Positions 1-11,923 are shown, numbered from the stretch's first letter. The stretch: DNA of 39,871 nt from Acanthaster planci (GCF_001949145.1 NW_019091598.1:46569-86439); one strand, 5' to 3'. Program-made: numbers and translations. The notes: generated from the sequence alone by a model not told the origin.

Positions 1-1
1 A

Positions 2-178
2 TTCCACGGTGCCTGCTGGCATACTTTGTGGGAATGGGTGACAACTTCCATCATCGCCATTGTCATCCAGGCTGTCATCTTGGACCCACTCAAGGCTGTT
101 GTAGTGACTGTAATGAAAAGACGTAGTGACAAGAGAGCCAACACACTCATGGCCACTCCTCACTCACTGAGTCAGTAA
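2..178 (+). CDS. Polycystin-1-like protein, 3' coding fragment (left copy, cut by window edge)
   Basis: The frame opens at the window edge and runs 58 codons to a TAA. It begins FHGVCWHTLWEW-like (here FHGACWHTLWEW), continues through one hydrophobic segment (about residues 14-40), and then has a basic tail (KRRSDKR). The segment contains DPLK, matching the Pro-Leu-Lys motif that closes the equivalent membrane helix in polycystin-1 family proteins (PKD1, PKD1L, PKDREJ). The same 59 codons recur on the minus strand at 37814-37638 with no indels, which supports real coding sequence. Polycystins normally carry six more helices and the channel region after this point. None is visible here, so the protein either ends early or continues through a spliced exon (see 4494-4641). 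The family call is by motif and by the longer right copy; the fragment alone would be weak. Confidence 0.65.
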   Translation, partial: FHGACWHTLWEWVTTSIIAIVIQAVILDPLKAVVVTVMKRRSDKRANTLMATPHSLSQ

Positions 179-3100
179 ACTACATGTGTAAATTGATTAC
201 CATCCATCACACACAGGTTTGAGCTTGAAAATGACTCGACACTTTTTATGTAGGATTTGTGCAATACAAAATGGCGGCAAATCAAGCTGAATCTGAAATT
301 AATTTGCTTAAGCTGATATTCTCCTTTTATACATGGACGATTGTTGCATGTTGCACTTCAAATATTGGAGGATTTTCTGCAGGGGTGGTCATCATTCAGT
401 TTTACCAATTTTTGGAGCAATTAGGTGAAGCAATGTGACATACACGAATATATTTTCATTGTGAAATGGTGAAAGAAATGTAAAGAGAGGTATAAATTTG
501 GAAAATCAAAAGGGAAGTTTGCATTCTTATTTGTTTAGGAACCGGCGTTTCCTGTGTCATGGAAAGGCTTCTTGTATAATGGGAAGATTGATGCACTTTA
601 AAGAGAAATAAGCCTCATAGACTGATAGAATATTTGAATTGATTCCTGTGTGGAGCTTCCAGAAGGAGATGTTCATCCTCGTCTTTATTGTTGTTCGTGT
701 CAATGGAAAACTCTAAACAGTGCTACATCTTTAAGTTGACAGTGATTATGGTTTTCATGACCAACTTCATTTGTTTTCAAGGACAGTGTTTATTATTAAA
801 GAAAATCACATCGTTTACTGAATTTCATAAATGGATGAATTGGAAAATCTGTATTTTTTCACTTTTCAATAACCAGCAATCCAAATTATGTCACAAGTCA
901 AATTTGAATGTTTCAAAATTAAAGATGTACTATTTTGTATTCAATTACTTCTATAATCAAGTCATCAGAAATTGAGGAAACTTGAACCTACCTACATTTT
1001 AAACTATCCCTATCAAAATCCTTATATGAATTAAACTGCTTTTTGCAAATAATACTTATCATCAGAAAGTTATTTGAAAAACATTATTTGAAACCGAAAC
1101 TTTTTAGGGAAAACTTCTGAATTTATATATTACCCCCAACCAAAACATTCCAGGACATGTTCAAGTTGCACATAGCTTTTGGAAAACTGTGAATTGGTAT
1201 TACCTTGTAATCAGAGGGCTCAGGGCAGAAATAAACTTCATGGAAAAAACAAAGCATCTATCTTTTGTGTTAACATTCGCTTGCTTTATCTGTTTTATAA
1301 ATTCCAGGATAATTTCAAAACAGACGGTAGGGGGCACACGCCATGTACACCCCTTGCTCCAGATCTGTACTTACTGTGGTTTTATGCATGCATTATTTGG
1401 GTCATGTAAATTCTCAAAATTAGACACTAGGATTAAGGTCGCTTATTGTCAGAACTAGTCACCTATCTCTAATAGTGGTTAATAACCAAGGCAAATAAAA
1501 TTAAGTCCAAAAAATGTTCTGTAATTTTGTTCATTTGTTATACACTTCACAATGATAACTCACAAAAGACAAGACACAAATATTAAAAATAACTTCATTA
1601 CACCTATCTGGCCCTACCCAAGGGTCAAATGGTAACATCGAAAATCAAGATACACCCTCCGTTAATTACAGTTTGCCCGAAACTCACGTAATTCTCCAGT
1701 AAAATTGTGTATCCCACTTATCAAGAATCTAATTTGGTTAGCTGTCAGCAAGTTTTGATCAGTTTAATTCAATGCGATTACATTTATCCAAATTTAAATT
1801 CAATTCCAGGCGCACCCTTATTTATCTACAACGATAATAATTATTTCACATGAATTATAACTTACATAATACTCCAAGGAAGGCTTTATATAAAATAATG
1901 AATTTAACTGACTTGATGGCTTTATCAATGGGGCTGTATAAATTCTGTGGGTCGATCACGCAGTTTCTACTTGACTCCACTTTAAATGGCCTCCCTCCAT
2001 ATCCACACGTCTACACAATTACATCTGCACGCGTTCCTCTTCCGTCAGGGCTCGGAACAGAACATCAAGCCAGACCATCAAGACCAGGGCCGTTCTCCAA
2101 TACTCAACTTCGTCTTCATCTCGGGCTTCGTTTTTGAGACCAATCCCTGACTGTGGGCCTAAAATGTTTAAATTTAATTGAATTTCTGTAATGTTTGGCT
2201 TGTTCACATCTTACTTGATGTTTTGTGACACTATCAGACGTACTATTGCGCTGACAACTTCAGTCAGGTAGTGAAAAAACAGTTTAAGCCTGAGACGGAG
2301 CCGAAGTCGCGTATTGGAGAACGGCCTACAGTACATCAAAAATCATCAAGGGCCTTCTGTGAATTCATCACGTTCAGTAAATTCTCAAAATATTAAGCTC
2401 TATCAATTAAACATGCAAATTCGCTCCTTTCAGACTTTTATATCACCAGTTAGTAACATTAATGTTGTTTCCACACACCCTTCAATGTAGTACTTATTTC
2501 CAACTTGGAACTCTCTTAATCAATTGATACAATTTCAGTTCAACATCTAGATAGAGCCATCACTTCTTATCAAGCCCAATTATTCAAAATGTTCACCAGT
2601 TATACTCCAATTAAATCGAACTCCTGATTCCATCCTTATTCCTGGTGCATCTCACAATAATAAATATGGTAAGGAAAGCAATATTTCTGTCATTCAATAG
2701 AAAATAATAAAATAATAAAATTCTTTAAGTTACGGTTGCTAGTCGATGTTGTTGACTTGTCTCCCTCAAACGAGCCAAGTAAAAATATAAAATTGATTCA
2801 AAATCTGCTAAAAACATAATCCTATAAAATAGCTGTAATTCTTCCAAGTCAGGTTGACTCAGAAGATCTCTCTTTGGACCTATACCTTGCCCAAAAGTCA
2901 AACAAAATTGCTGCAGCAGAGCACATTCACAGCACAACCACTCACTCAGATACATGGGAGACAACTGCCCTGACTCTATTTTCAAACCGAACCTTCCATT
3001 AACTTACACCTCATTGGCTCATGCTTTTCAAACTTCACTGCACTACCACCCTCATTCAAACAAAAACTTGTGCATATACAATTATGTTCCTTACTGGAGT

Positions 3101-4493
3101 GTGTGTTTGAATGTGGGTTAGGGAAGATGCTCCCAAAAGTACGCGTGCTCAAGGTGTCTTTATTGTTTGACCAGTCAACCATGGCTCTGGCCCATTCATA
3201 CAAGTATGTACAGTATCTAAAAGACTGAAAGGGAAAGACAGAAAAGAAACAGAATTATTCCCAGATACTCCGAGGGTGGTTTATTGTAACTCTTCATCCC
3301 ACCCAGCCCCACTCCCATCGATTAACTGCCCCTTCTGTTTGCTTTAGGGCTTGAATTGATGTTTTCCCTTTTCAATGTGCAAGTTTGAAATTTCAGGGCA
3401 CATTGAAATCTGGTCCTCTTCACTTTAGGATGAAACACAAGTTGCTGAGGGGGCCAATAATCATATCTGCATTTTGAACACAGAGAAAAAGAATAAATTC
3501 ACTACCAGTGCATCAGCTGACACACAAACTATACTAGAGCAAATCTGGAAATTGGGAAATTTTGTACTTCAAGCTTCACATTTTCCCCTTCTAAACTAAT
3601 TTGATACTCTCCATTATACTGATTGTATAGGTGATGTTTCATTACAGAGTAAAAACTGTCAAATTGTAATGTACACACTTGACTCAGGGAACTACACGTA
3701 GTCAGTAATAAATTAATAAATTAAACAAACAAAACCAATTACAGCATTGTTTTGCTGTATTTCTCAATTGGATACAATATCAGTATTACAAGTTTCTTTT
3801 ACATGTATATATTTACATTTACACAACTGAATATTATTAGCTATCACTGTGTGCGAGTGGAACACGGAATAATGTCAAGGGTCTGTGTCCTGTACATCAC
3901 TTGGCCGAAGTATACGGGACAGATGCACTACATTATTCTGTGTTTCACGAGCACGAGCATGATAATGAATTTATCTTCAAGCAAACTTGACACACAGTAA
4001 TATATTAATATTTATGTATTTATTCGGAACAACTCCATCTTGGAGGTAATTAGAGGTAATTATTGGCATCAAAATAAAAAAGTATGAACAAATCGTTATT
4101 TTTCACAAGACATGTTAACTGCCACAGTTATTTAACTGTCAGAGTCGTATTCAAGTTTGATCTTCATAACAGACTGATTTAAAGAGACACCATTACTTCG
4201 GTGGTGCAACTCACAAGTGCAGTTTTAACCTTGACGCAAGCATGCAATTTGAGTCACAACACCCCATTGGACAACAAGGCATTCAATGCACTCCTACCAC
4301 ACGATGCACCCAGGATTTGTCGGGAAGGGGTGGGGTGCTTGGACCAGCATTTAACCCCCAAATAGCTGATACTCAAGCCCTCCCCCTCTCCCACTGTCCC
4401 CAGTTGCACCACTGGGGACTGGGGTTTATTTACAGCTATTTCAGAGCCAGTAGTTTAGGATGTAGGTGAATATTGTATCTTTCTTTTTTTCAG
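179..4493. other. Non-coding stretch: 3' flank or last intron of the left polycystin-like gene
   Basis: I see no convincing protein-coding segment here; open frames are short and lack family resemblance. AATAAA first appears on the plus strand at 1494-1499, far from the TAA at 176-178, so there is no obvious poly(A) site next to that stop. The stretch is AT-rich and holds one clear inverted-repeat element (2088-2328). A strong splice acceptor (polypyrimidine run plus CAG) closes it at 4480-4493. Confidence 0.5.
2088..2328. mobile_element. MITE with ~43-bp terminal inverted repeats, Harbinger-like
   Basis: The left end reads GGCCGTTCTCCAATAC and the right end is its reverse complement; similarity continues for about 43 bp on each arm with a few mismatches. 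The element is 241 bp with no coding capacity. CAG lies immediately outside both ends (2085-2087 and 2329-2331), compatible with a 3-bp target-site duplication, although the right end has two extra bases (TA) relative to the left. A 3-bp duplication with GG-starting ends fits the PIF/Harbinger class; the class call is inference. Confidence 0.6.
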
Positions 4494-4641
4494 AAAGGAA
4501 AAACCCTTCGAGGAGGAGTCCTCAAGGCCCCATGAGACCATGAACCCCTTCAAGGAGGGGTCCTCCAACCCCAGTGAGACCACAAACCCCTCCAAAGAAG
4601 GGTCCTCCAGCCCCCATGATGCCACAGAAGTCATGGCTTAA
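4494..4641 (+). CDS. Candidate 3'-terminal exon encoding three 14-residue acidic/Ser repeats
   Basis: A strong acceptor (TTTCTTTTTTTCAG) precedes 4494. After one leading base, the frame is open for 48 residues to TAA at 4639-4641. It encodes three 14-residue repeats of the type NPFKEGSSNPSETT, varied but free of indels. Only this one of the three acceptor phases stays open. It is also the phase needed if the left polycystin-like exon is spliced at the GTAAAC that overlaps its stop (donor at 177): CA joined to A gives Gln, then Lys-Glu-Lys. That donor is poor by consensus, so the link is tentative. Alternatively the exon belongs to an unrelated gene whose other exons I cannot see. The product would be a hydrophilic, probably cytoplasmic tail. 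I recognise no domain. Confidence 0.4.
4501..4626 (+). repeat. 42-bp tandem repeat, 3 units, in coding frame
   Basis: Units start at 4501, 4543 and 4585, each exactly 42 bp. Each contains a core close to TCCTCCAACCCC and an AAACCCCTTC-like start. Substitutions differ between units but length does not change, and the frame is kept in all three. Confidence 0.85.
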
Positions 4642-6119
4642 TTAGGGGTGCCAGGTTATTTATTGAACTCTGGCCATTTGGCAAGTTTGCCAAGCTCCCC
4701 AGACAACTGGGAACATGAGCTGTATCGTGTACTTGCATGTGGGATATGCAATACACGCTACTAGTGGTGTACAATGGATTCAATGCATTCAAAATCAATA
4801 TTGCTTATCAATGAACAAACAGGCCAAATAGATACATATGCAGATTGTACATTTGGAATTGTTTGATTGTCCAAGGCTTGGAATATCATGTAATATTCAA
4901 TAGATGCAGTGACTGGACAATGCTTTTGAATGGTAGTATGTTAATGAAGATCTGAAGAGTATATAGTATCCTGATTTTTTTTTTTAGTATTCTTGAGCAT
5001 TCAAATTTGAAATCCTCAGACTAAGCATGGGTGCATCCAAAAGTAGTGGCGGTAGCCAGCTAGCAATAACATATACCTATGGGATCCACTATCTACTGGC
5101 TGCCTCCATTTCCCATAGACACTGTGCATAATGTCAGCCGTAGCCAAGATTTTTGGGAGCAGCTACATATATGTAGTAACACCCATTTCAGGAAAGTTTT
5201 AACAAATAATGGGTACAGGTGTCATGAAAAAAAGAAAGCGAGATGTTGTTTCTTGAATTAACTAATTAATTTGGTTAAATGGTAACCATCATCAGCTTCA
5301 CAATGATGTCCTCTTTCGTACGACACCAAGAAATCCAAATTTTGAACCAAACAGCCGTTTTGATGTTGAGTTTGTACTGTGCAGAGATGGCTTTTGTCAG
5401 AATTACGTTATGTTTGCTAAAATCTCCAAAATGCATGTTAACCACTTAAAAGCAATGAGAACACTCAAAGGGCAAAACATTGCATTGAAAGGAATGGGGG
5501 CCATGTTGAAGGACACTGGGGTAAAGCTGTGGCAAGAATAAGCCCCCCCCCAACTGTGGTTGTCTTTGAATTAATGATTTTGGTAGTTTACTTAATGCTT
5601 GACGCTGTGCAAACCTATGATGCATCTGGTGCAAAGCCATTTCTGACACGGTCCGTTAAACCACTTTGTGCTCAGTCATGTGTGATGGAAATGTGGATTT
5701 CTTTGTCATATGAAAGAAAATGCATACTGAAGCAGATTACGTTTACCATTTATAAAAATAATTAGTCACATTCAAGAAACAGATAAATAAATCTTGGTTT
5801 CCTTTTGCAAGACACCTGGTATAGCATACATATACACCTTTTATACTGGTGTCCAATGGCCCATAAACATTCCTAACACCACATCAACTCCCCAGGGAGT
5901 ATACACCCCACAGCTGCCATTTCAAGCCAAAATGGGATTTCAAGCTATTCAGGATGACAGACAACTAAGGTGGAAAGGAGTCTCCTGACAGACGGAGTCT
6001 CCTGTCCGAAACGTTGAGTTCCTCACGGTGCTTTTCCTCACGGTTCTTTTCAGAACCATACAGACTCACAAAAGAGATCGTATCCTTGCATGGTGCTACC
6101 GCAAGCTTTCCACAAGCCA

Positions 6120-6310
6120 AAACGGTTATCCAAACACAGTAACCCTCTCTGCACCCTCACAGGTACAGATTTATGGAGAGACATAAATTTATGGAGAGAC
6201 AGTAAAGTGACTTGTCCAACATCACAAGATATCAGCTGTTGGATTTGAACCTCTGATGACCCTATGTTCAGGAGTTACTTACTCTAAGAACCACTTAGCC
6301 ATGTGCTTCC
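6120..6310 (-). mobile_element. tRNA-derived SINE with CORE-like body
   Basis: Read on the minus strand, a near-consensus RNA polymerase III box A (TGGCTAAGTGG, 6301-6291) is followed 40 bp later by box B (GGTTCAAATCC, 6251-6241). The cloverleaf is not completed after box B. The sequence continues into a segment resembling the central part of CORE-SINEs such as MIR: CAGCTG near 6237, then GGACAAGTCACTTTAC near 6216-6201. Near 6170-6195 a TCTCTCCATAAAT unit is repeated twice. Family assignment is inference from these words; the downstream end is not sharply defined. Confidence 0.6.
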
Positions 6311-7418
6311 AAATAGTGCAGTGGTTCGCTGCAGCTGTCTTTACATGACTGTGCAAAAAGTGGCCCTGAATGAGCCGGTTTGGTATTTAAACAAGGAATA
6401 TCATTCGAGAATTAACAACCTGACATCATGCTGGCTTGACCAGGTTCGGTGAATGTGAGTTGCCACACGACCACACAAGACAGCCAGCCTCTTCTGCACA
6501 TGCTGATATTTTCAAATTGACCACTGACGGACATCATTTTGAGCATGAGCTGTTGAAATACCACACACCAGCTCTTTCAAAGCTCAGTTTGTTATACGAG
6601 CGAAGCAAAACTTGATGAAGAAGTGGCTTATTCCATAACCAATCCCTCAACAAGTCAGAAGTAATTCCAATGAACTGTGATATGGCTGCAGTGAAATCCA
6701 CCCCAGGTACTAGCAAATCCCTGGAAATTTGTCGGGGTCATTTCCAAGCCAAGCCACAAACTACAAATATTCAACTGAAGTGAAACTGCAGCAGTTGCTG
6801 ACTGGTCTTGTGACTGGACTTATGGTGGAATTGACTATAAAGCCTTACGCTATGACAAAGGCATTCCTTTCTAACCTTGGGCAAATGTACTGGTAGTTAC
6901 CTGTGAACTGACTAGCAATGAGACTTGTGGTGGGCTACACTACAAGAGTTAAATTACACGTATATCAACAACCAGCTGCGGATAATTCCACACAGTGGAA
7001 AAGTCAAGGATATGACCATATTAGTGTGCAAAGAAATACATGGATGGGGTAACAAGAGAAATAGGATATTCCAGATGCTCATTAAATTAAAAACACCTCA
7101 ATTCCAACATGTCCTTGTATACACTACACAAAGAAATACTCTGACAAAAGCTACTGATTAATATGATCTGGATTAGTTTTCCTCCACTTAGGAAGCAAAA
7201 TAAGCAAATAATCACTGAAAATTTCACTAAATTCATTGGCTCGTTCTTCTCTACAAAAAAATGTACAATTGCCATTGTGTGGCAGTATTCCGATTCACAC
7301 GAATTCATTCAACCTGACGAATGAAAACCAATTAGAAAAATTACACAATTTCAATCATTTATTTCTAATTTCAGATAGAGTCACCGATCACAACACTGGT
7401 GTACATGCTCGCCCTAAC

Positions 7419-7545
7419 GTCGGTTCATACTGCAGACAAAAGCAAATACAAAGTGAATTTGTCAGGAAACAGCACACATCACAGTGGAACTTTAATAATA
7501 GACGTTATGAAATTCGCTTCGCTTTTGCGTGAAGTATGAACCGGG
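7419..7545. mobile_element. Small inverted-repeat element (MITE-like)
   Basis: CGGTTCATACTGCAGACAAA at the left is mirrored on the right by the reverse complement of CCGGTTCATACTTCACGCAAA. AAAGC and GAATTT blocks follow on both arms. It has no coding capacity, and the target-site duplication is not clear. Confidence 0.5.
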
Positions 7546-7714
7546 CTTTACATGTTCAACCTGCCCCCCTTCCAAATCAAGAAGTCTTCAGACAGTACGG
7601 CATGGATAAAGAGCTTTTACCAAGGCACGTTTTGCCATGAAGACAGGTGCACACACTTATTATTACAGAGGCAAATCTAACTCAGATCACATTGACAAGC
7701 TAAATCATTACGAA

Positions 7715-7975
7715 TGGGTCATTCCATGAGGTCGGGGCACAATTTGTGTCCTTGTTACGTGGGTAACTTTTACCACCGGTCATGACCTGTTGAGACATGA
7801 CCTGTAGAGTAGGTCATTTACTCTGTAAAAATAACACACACCTTGCAAGCCTTGCAAGATGTACAACATTGTCAATTTGGAATCAACATACAAAGAAATA
7901 GCCGTTCATTTTTATGGAACCCATGTAACAATTGACATCGTCACAAATTGTGCCCCAACCTCATGGAATGACTCA
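7715..7975. mobile_element. Palindromic MITE-like element with ~45-bp arms
   Basis: The left arm TGGGTCATTCCATGAGG (then GGGGCACAATTTGTG) is repeated in inverse orientation at 7930-7975 with few mismatches. The interior is about 165 bp and includes two nearby copies of CATGACCTGT. No target-site duplication is evident. The short open frames drawn across it on both strands are consequences of the symmetry, not genes. Confidence 0.6.
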
Positions 7976-8249
7976 AATGCAAAGTTTAAACTTGTGTTCA
8001 GAAGAGATGGACATGGCTGGAAAAGTGCCACCATGTCACTTACAGGTACCAACGCTCTAACCCATTTTTTACGGTACAAAGTAAATCTGGGCACAAGTTT
8101 CAAAATGTTGTTTCCTGGTAACAGCTTAGGGGATATATTTTTTAAATACAATGCAAAATAGTCCAAAAATATAAACCTTTGTAACAAATCACATCTTTAA
8201 AATGGTAGCCTACATGCATCTTAAATGAAGAGTTTAAGGGATATTACGC

Positions 8250-8406
8250 TTGTAATAGTATATGTGCTTGGCCAGTCTTAAATGTGTGTCTGGTTCGGGA
8301 TAATGAACTTAACTAATGCCCTGAGCCACAGGTGAGGACATAATCAGCAGTCACTCTCTTCAGCCAGTTTAAGACTGACCAACCACATATTTACACCTAC
8401 AAATAT
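8250..8406. repeat. Imperfect inverted repeat around TTGGCCAGTCTTAAA
   Basis: ATATGTGCTTGGCCAGTCTT (from about 8260) matches in inverse orientation the segment ending near 8391 (TATGTGGTTGGTCAGTCTTA). Weaker similarity reaches TTGTA on each arm. It is probably an eroded MITE; no clear target-site duplication. Confidence 0.45.
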
Positions 8407-8658
8407 TTATTAAAACCCTATTAGTCCGAGTCAAAAGAAGTTAATATACAATAAATTTCAGAGGGATTTGTTCAGAATTCTACTTATTTTCCTGAACACA
8501 TTTGTCTATTTCATGGTACAGTCCTTGTGCAAAGTAGTCCAGACGAATCTCCTTATATGATGCCTGCATGGCGAGTTCTCCATGCTGCACTGCACACAGA
8601 CTCTTGACCAATAGGAATGGATTAAATTACCTCATTTTCAAGTGCCAGCATGTTTTCT

Positions 8659-8795
8659 CACAGTGGGTATTATAAACTCACAATGGACATTATAAACTCA
8701 CAGTGGGCATTATAAACTCACAATGTGCATTATAAACTCACAGTGGGCATTATAAACTCACAGTGGGCATTATCAAATCACAGTGGGCATTACCC
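8659..8795 (+). repeat. 20-bp minisatellite, about 7 units
   Basis: Units of consensus CACAGTGGGCATTATAAACT begin at 8659, 8679, 8699, 8719, 8739, 8759 and 8779. The last two have diverged (TATCAAAT and TACCCA). Most variation is at the GTGGGC positions, for example AATGGA and AATGTG. Confidence 0.95.
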
Positions 8796-10800
8796 AATGT
8801 TAATACACGGTCACCTTGCGCATTACTGAAGAGGGAAACTGTCTGTCCAGTAGTTTAAACGGCAAAAATGTGCTCAAGCACCTGGAAGGGGGGAAATGAA
8901 TTTAGAGTAGCTTAGGTGCTGTTCTCTCCTAGCTCCACCCTTAACTCCTACTTTCCTTATGTAAAATAAACGCCGAAGAAGTACTGGAAAGAGGTGTTTA
9001 AGTAAGATGTGCACCTAGGCTACTATTAATTCATCACTGTCCCTTCCCGGTTGGCAACCCTTTAAGCAGAAAAAATGATTTGGTACTTTTTTATGGTTGA
9101 GCTTAGGTGATAAATGTGTTTCAAGTCAAGGTGAGGTACAGTGTAGATCCGTCTTTCCATGCAAACCTGTACCATCCCAACTAGGGGGGTGGCACCAAAT
9201 GGAAAGCCTGGCCAAAGTTGAGAAAGTACTGCAGGTGTCATGGTGCTCACGTCTAGCTTCATTTTCATGCAATACCCTTGACCATAGGGGAGTCATTACC
9301 AATGCTGCAAATGAAACGGACCACATCGGTGACTGAACACAAACTCCCTTAGCATCTCTATGTGGAAATTGATCGGTCATGCACATGACCATGTACCCTA
9401 TCTGGACGCTGTATATGTACTACTATGTAGTTTCACTGTTACCATTTGTTGCAGTCATATCTGTGAAATGCAAAGAACTGAATTTTCTTGTATTGTCAGG
9501 CCAGAAAGAAACACAAAAATAGACCAAGTTAGAGAAAAAGAAGTGTTCTTGAAGTATTGTTATGTCCCAAAGAAACACAAAAGATACAAATTAGAGAACC
9601 CAAAATAAAAACTACGAGTTCTACTTACCACACAATTAGGTAAGATATGTATATACACGTACATACTGTAATTTGTCCATAATCCTATGAACTTATTATT
9701 TCTTCATAAGCAAATGAAAGCATTTTAAAATCTTTCCATTTTTAATTTAATTTCTTTTAGTATAGGTATCTGTCTATATCAATTAAGCTTCAGCTGGTTG
9801 AAAATATTTTCCCTTATCAGAAAGCGCTTTCCAAATACTTTCACAAGGGTTTACACATCAAAATTTTTTACTTGGTAAAACTTCAGAAATGTAGTCAGGG
9901 ACATATCGCGTATGATTGGACTGACCGTGAAGAGCACCTCATCTGAGATGCATTTGCATTCAAGCAAAATTGAGACGGGAAACACTACACTAATTGTGCC
10001 CTTTATGAGAAGGCAAACCTTTTGCTATTATTACAAACCAATGTCACAGGGCAGCCATATTGACAACACAATATCATTAAGGTTTTTCCTCAGAGAAAAA
10101 GAACAAATTTGTCACTTCTTGTGAGAAAGTTAGCAAGTGTGAGTTTGCCAAAAAAGTGTGGCTTTTGAATTTGTTCACTGGGATTAGGGTTATTGATCAA
10201 AAGACATTTGTACACAAGTCTATGCAAATATTTCCAACTTTGAACAACGAACTGGTTTGGGGATTATGACTGTGACATTTAACGTGCCAAATCTTCCATG
10301 AATCATCCATACAGTTTGCCAAGGAACTGGACAAGCCTATCGCCCTGTTTGCTGGAAGGGTAGTGAGCGTGTTGACACTTGCACATAGGATGACCTAAAC
10401 AGTGCCAAACAATGACTTGTTGGATGTACAGCACAGTACGCATGGCACTCTTAACTTCCAATCACAAAACTTCTTAAGTCACAAACCACAAAGAGTACCG
10501 CTACAGTGGAGAGACCTTTCTTTGATGAAAGCTGTAAGCTGCAGGTCAAAGGCCAAAGGTTGAGGAAACTGGGGTCACACTGACAAATCCTGATCCATGG
10601 GATTGGATCCGAAGTTCATTGTGGTCTGTGCAAAGTATAAAACAGAGAGAGGAAAAACTTCAACGTAACATCATTAAGAGTCAATACATATTGTCAAGAA
10701 AAAGTTATAAAAAAAAGACTTAGAATAAGCCTTTTGCAAGTTAAACTTTGACCCAAATCTGGTACACTTGAGTTCTTTAAATTCACGTGAACAAACCAAC

Positions 10801-11017
10801 TTGAATTCTCCTTACTAAAATCACTGTTGCTATACCTTGTGATTCAGGGCAAGCTTTTGCTTAATCACATAAGAGACGCCTTGCAACAATACACTGTTCT
10901 ACATGGATAAGATGGGCACAAAGGAACCAGCCCATTCCAGAGATGGTGGTCGCTATGCGAAAGCTTGCCCCGGATCACGAGGTATAGCAACAGTGTCTTT
11001 AGTCTGGGGAATTCAAA
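10801..11017. mobile_element. Palindromic element with ~60-bp arms (MITE-like)
   Basis: TTGAATTC, then CACTGTTGCTATACCT and GGGCAAGCTTT on the left arm (10801-10866) recur as reverse complements at 10953-11017 with scattered mismatches. Weaker symmetry continues outward to about 10767 and 11052. The interior is about 85 bp and there is no coding capacity. Confidence 0.6.
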
Positions 11018-11590
11018 TCGTTATGTTTATGTGCAGTCAGATAACTGAGTGCACAAGATTTTATTCAAATTTAACTTGCAAATGGCTTATTAGTGAGCAA
11101 TACTTACTAGCACCTGCCCTCCATTAAGTCGGTCTGGGACTGTACAGGGATTAAAAAGCAAGGTGGTTTAGGCAAATACAATAGACCAGGGAATTCAACT
11201 GTGACCCCTGGAAAACTCTCAGAATGCTTCAGGCTCTACTACTGCAGCCGGTTTATACGTATACAGGCAAATCGAAACAAACTTGCTGTCACAAAGCATT
11301 TGCGGTGAAAGTTACCCGAGTTGCAATGTGCTCAACTTCTAAAGAATTTGCAGCACAAATATTTTATCTGGTGTCACAATTTTACATTCACGATTCGTAA
11401 CAAGTATGATTAGGCCTTCACTCCAGTCATCTTCTTTGTCGACAGACTCCTAAAATACATAAACAACAAACCGTCCCCAGGAAGGAAATCTGAACATTTT
11501 GACTCCACAAGAAACCAAGGCAACAGTCTATAACAAAGTTGACCTTTGTAGATACAGATAAATCAAAGTCATTTCTCTCAGTCACTTCAT

Positions 11591-11596
11591 TTTAAT
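11591..11596 (-). promoter_or_regulatory. Candidate poly(A) signal ATTAAA for the zinc transporter mRNA
   Basis: On the minus strand ATTAAA lies about 330 nt after the TAA of exon 7 (11926-11924). It is the nearest AATAAA/ATTAAA variant I found downstream of that stop. Hexamers of this kind occur by chance, so this is tentative; it would imply a 3' UTR of about 350 nt. Confidence 0.3.
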
Positions 11597-11923
11597 CAAA
11601 ACTCCCAGGTCTTTCCACGGGGCAACAATGGCTGCACGTATGATGCAGAGTTTTACAATCCATATTTCAGGTTTTCACTTCTTTTTTCACTTGCTGTTAT
11701 CCCTGTCAATTAAGCTTTCATGATTAGCGTGATGGCATAAAATGTTGTAAGTGCATAGAGACTGACGACGCCAATAAAAATCATTGTTACACTAACCAGG
11801 CACCACTGAAGCCGTGCTAACATACACAAAATTGAAAAGCAGCAGAGAAATGGGAATCCCTTGTTCTATATCTGCATGTACAGGAACTCTGATCAAAAAG
11901 CCCGTGGTAAAACAGAACCAATG

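Larger units (their letters stand above)
4642..11590. other. Non-coding spacer between the 4.5-kb exon and the zinc transporter 3' end
   Basis: No open frame here resembles a known protein or has a matching splice-phase partner. The stretch holds a tRNA-derived SINE (6120-6310), inverted-repeat elements (7419-7545, 7715-7975, 8250-8406, 10801-11017), and a 20-bp minisatellite (8659-8795). Short imperfect palindromes occur elsewhere, for example 8908-9024 (GTAGCTTAGGTGC with its reverse complement, one mismatch). The rest is unremarkable AT-rich DNA. Confidence 0.6.

Noticed and set aside
7859-8187. Mirror-image open frames of 91-100 codons on both strands
   Set aside because: They overlap the palindromic MITE arm at 7930-7975 and mirror each other; no domain or splice context.
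8659-8795. CRISPR-like array
   Set aside because: Units are contiguous with no spacers and the genome is eukaryotic.
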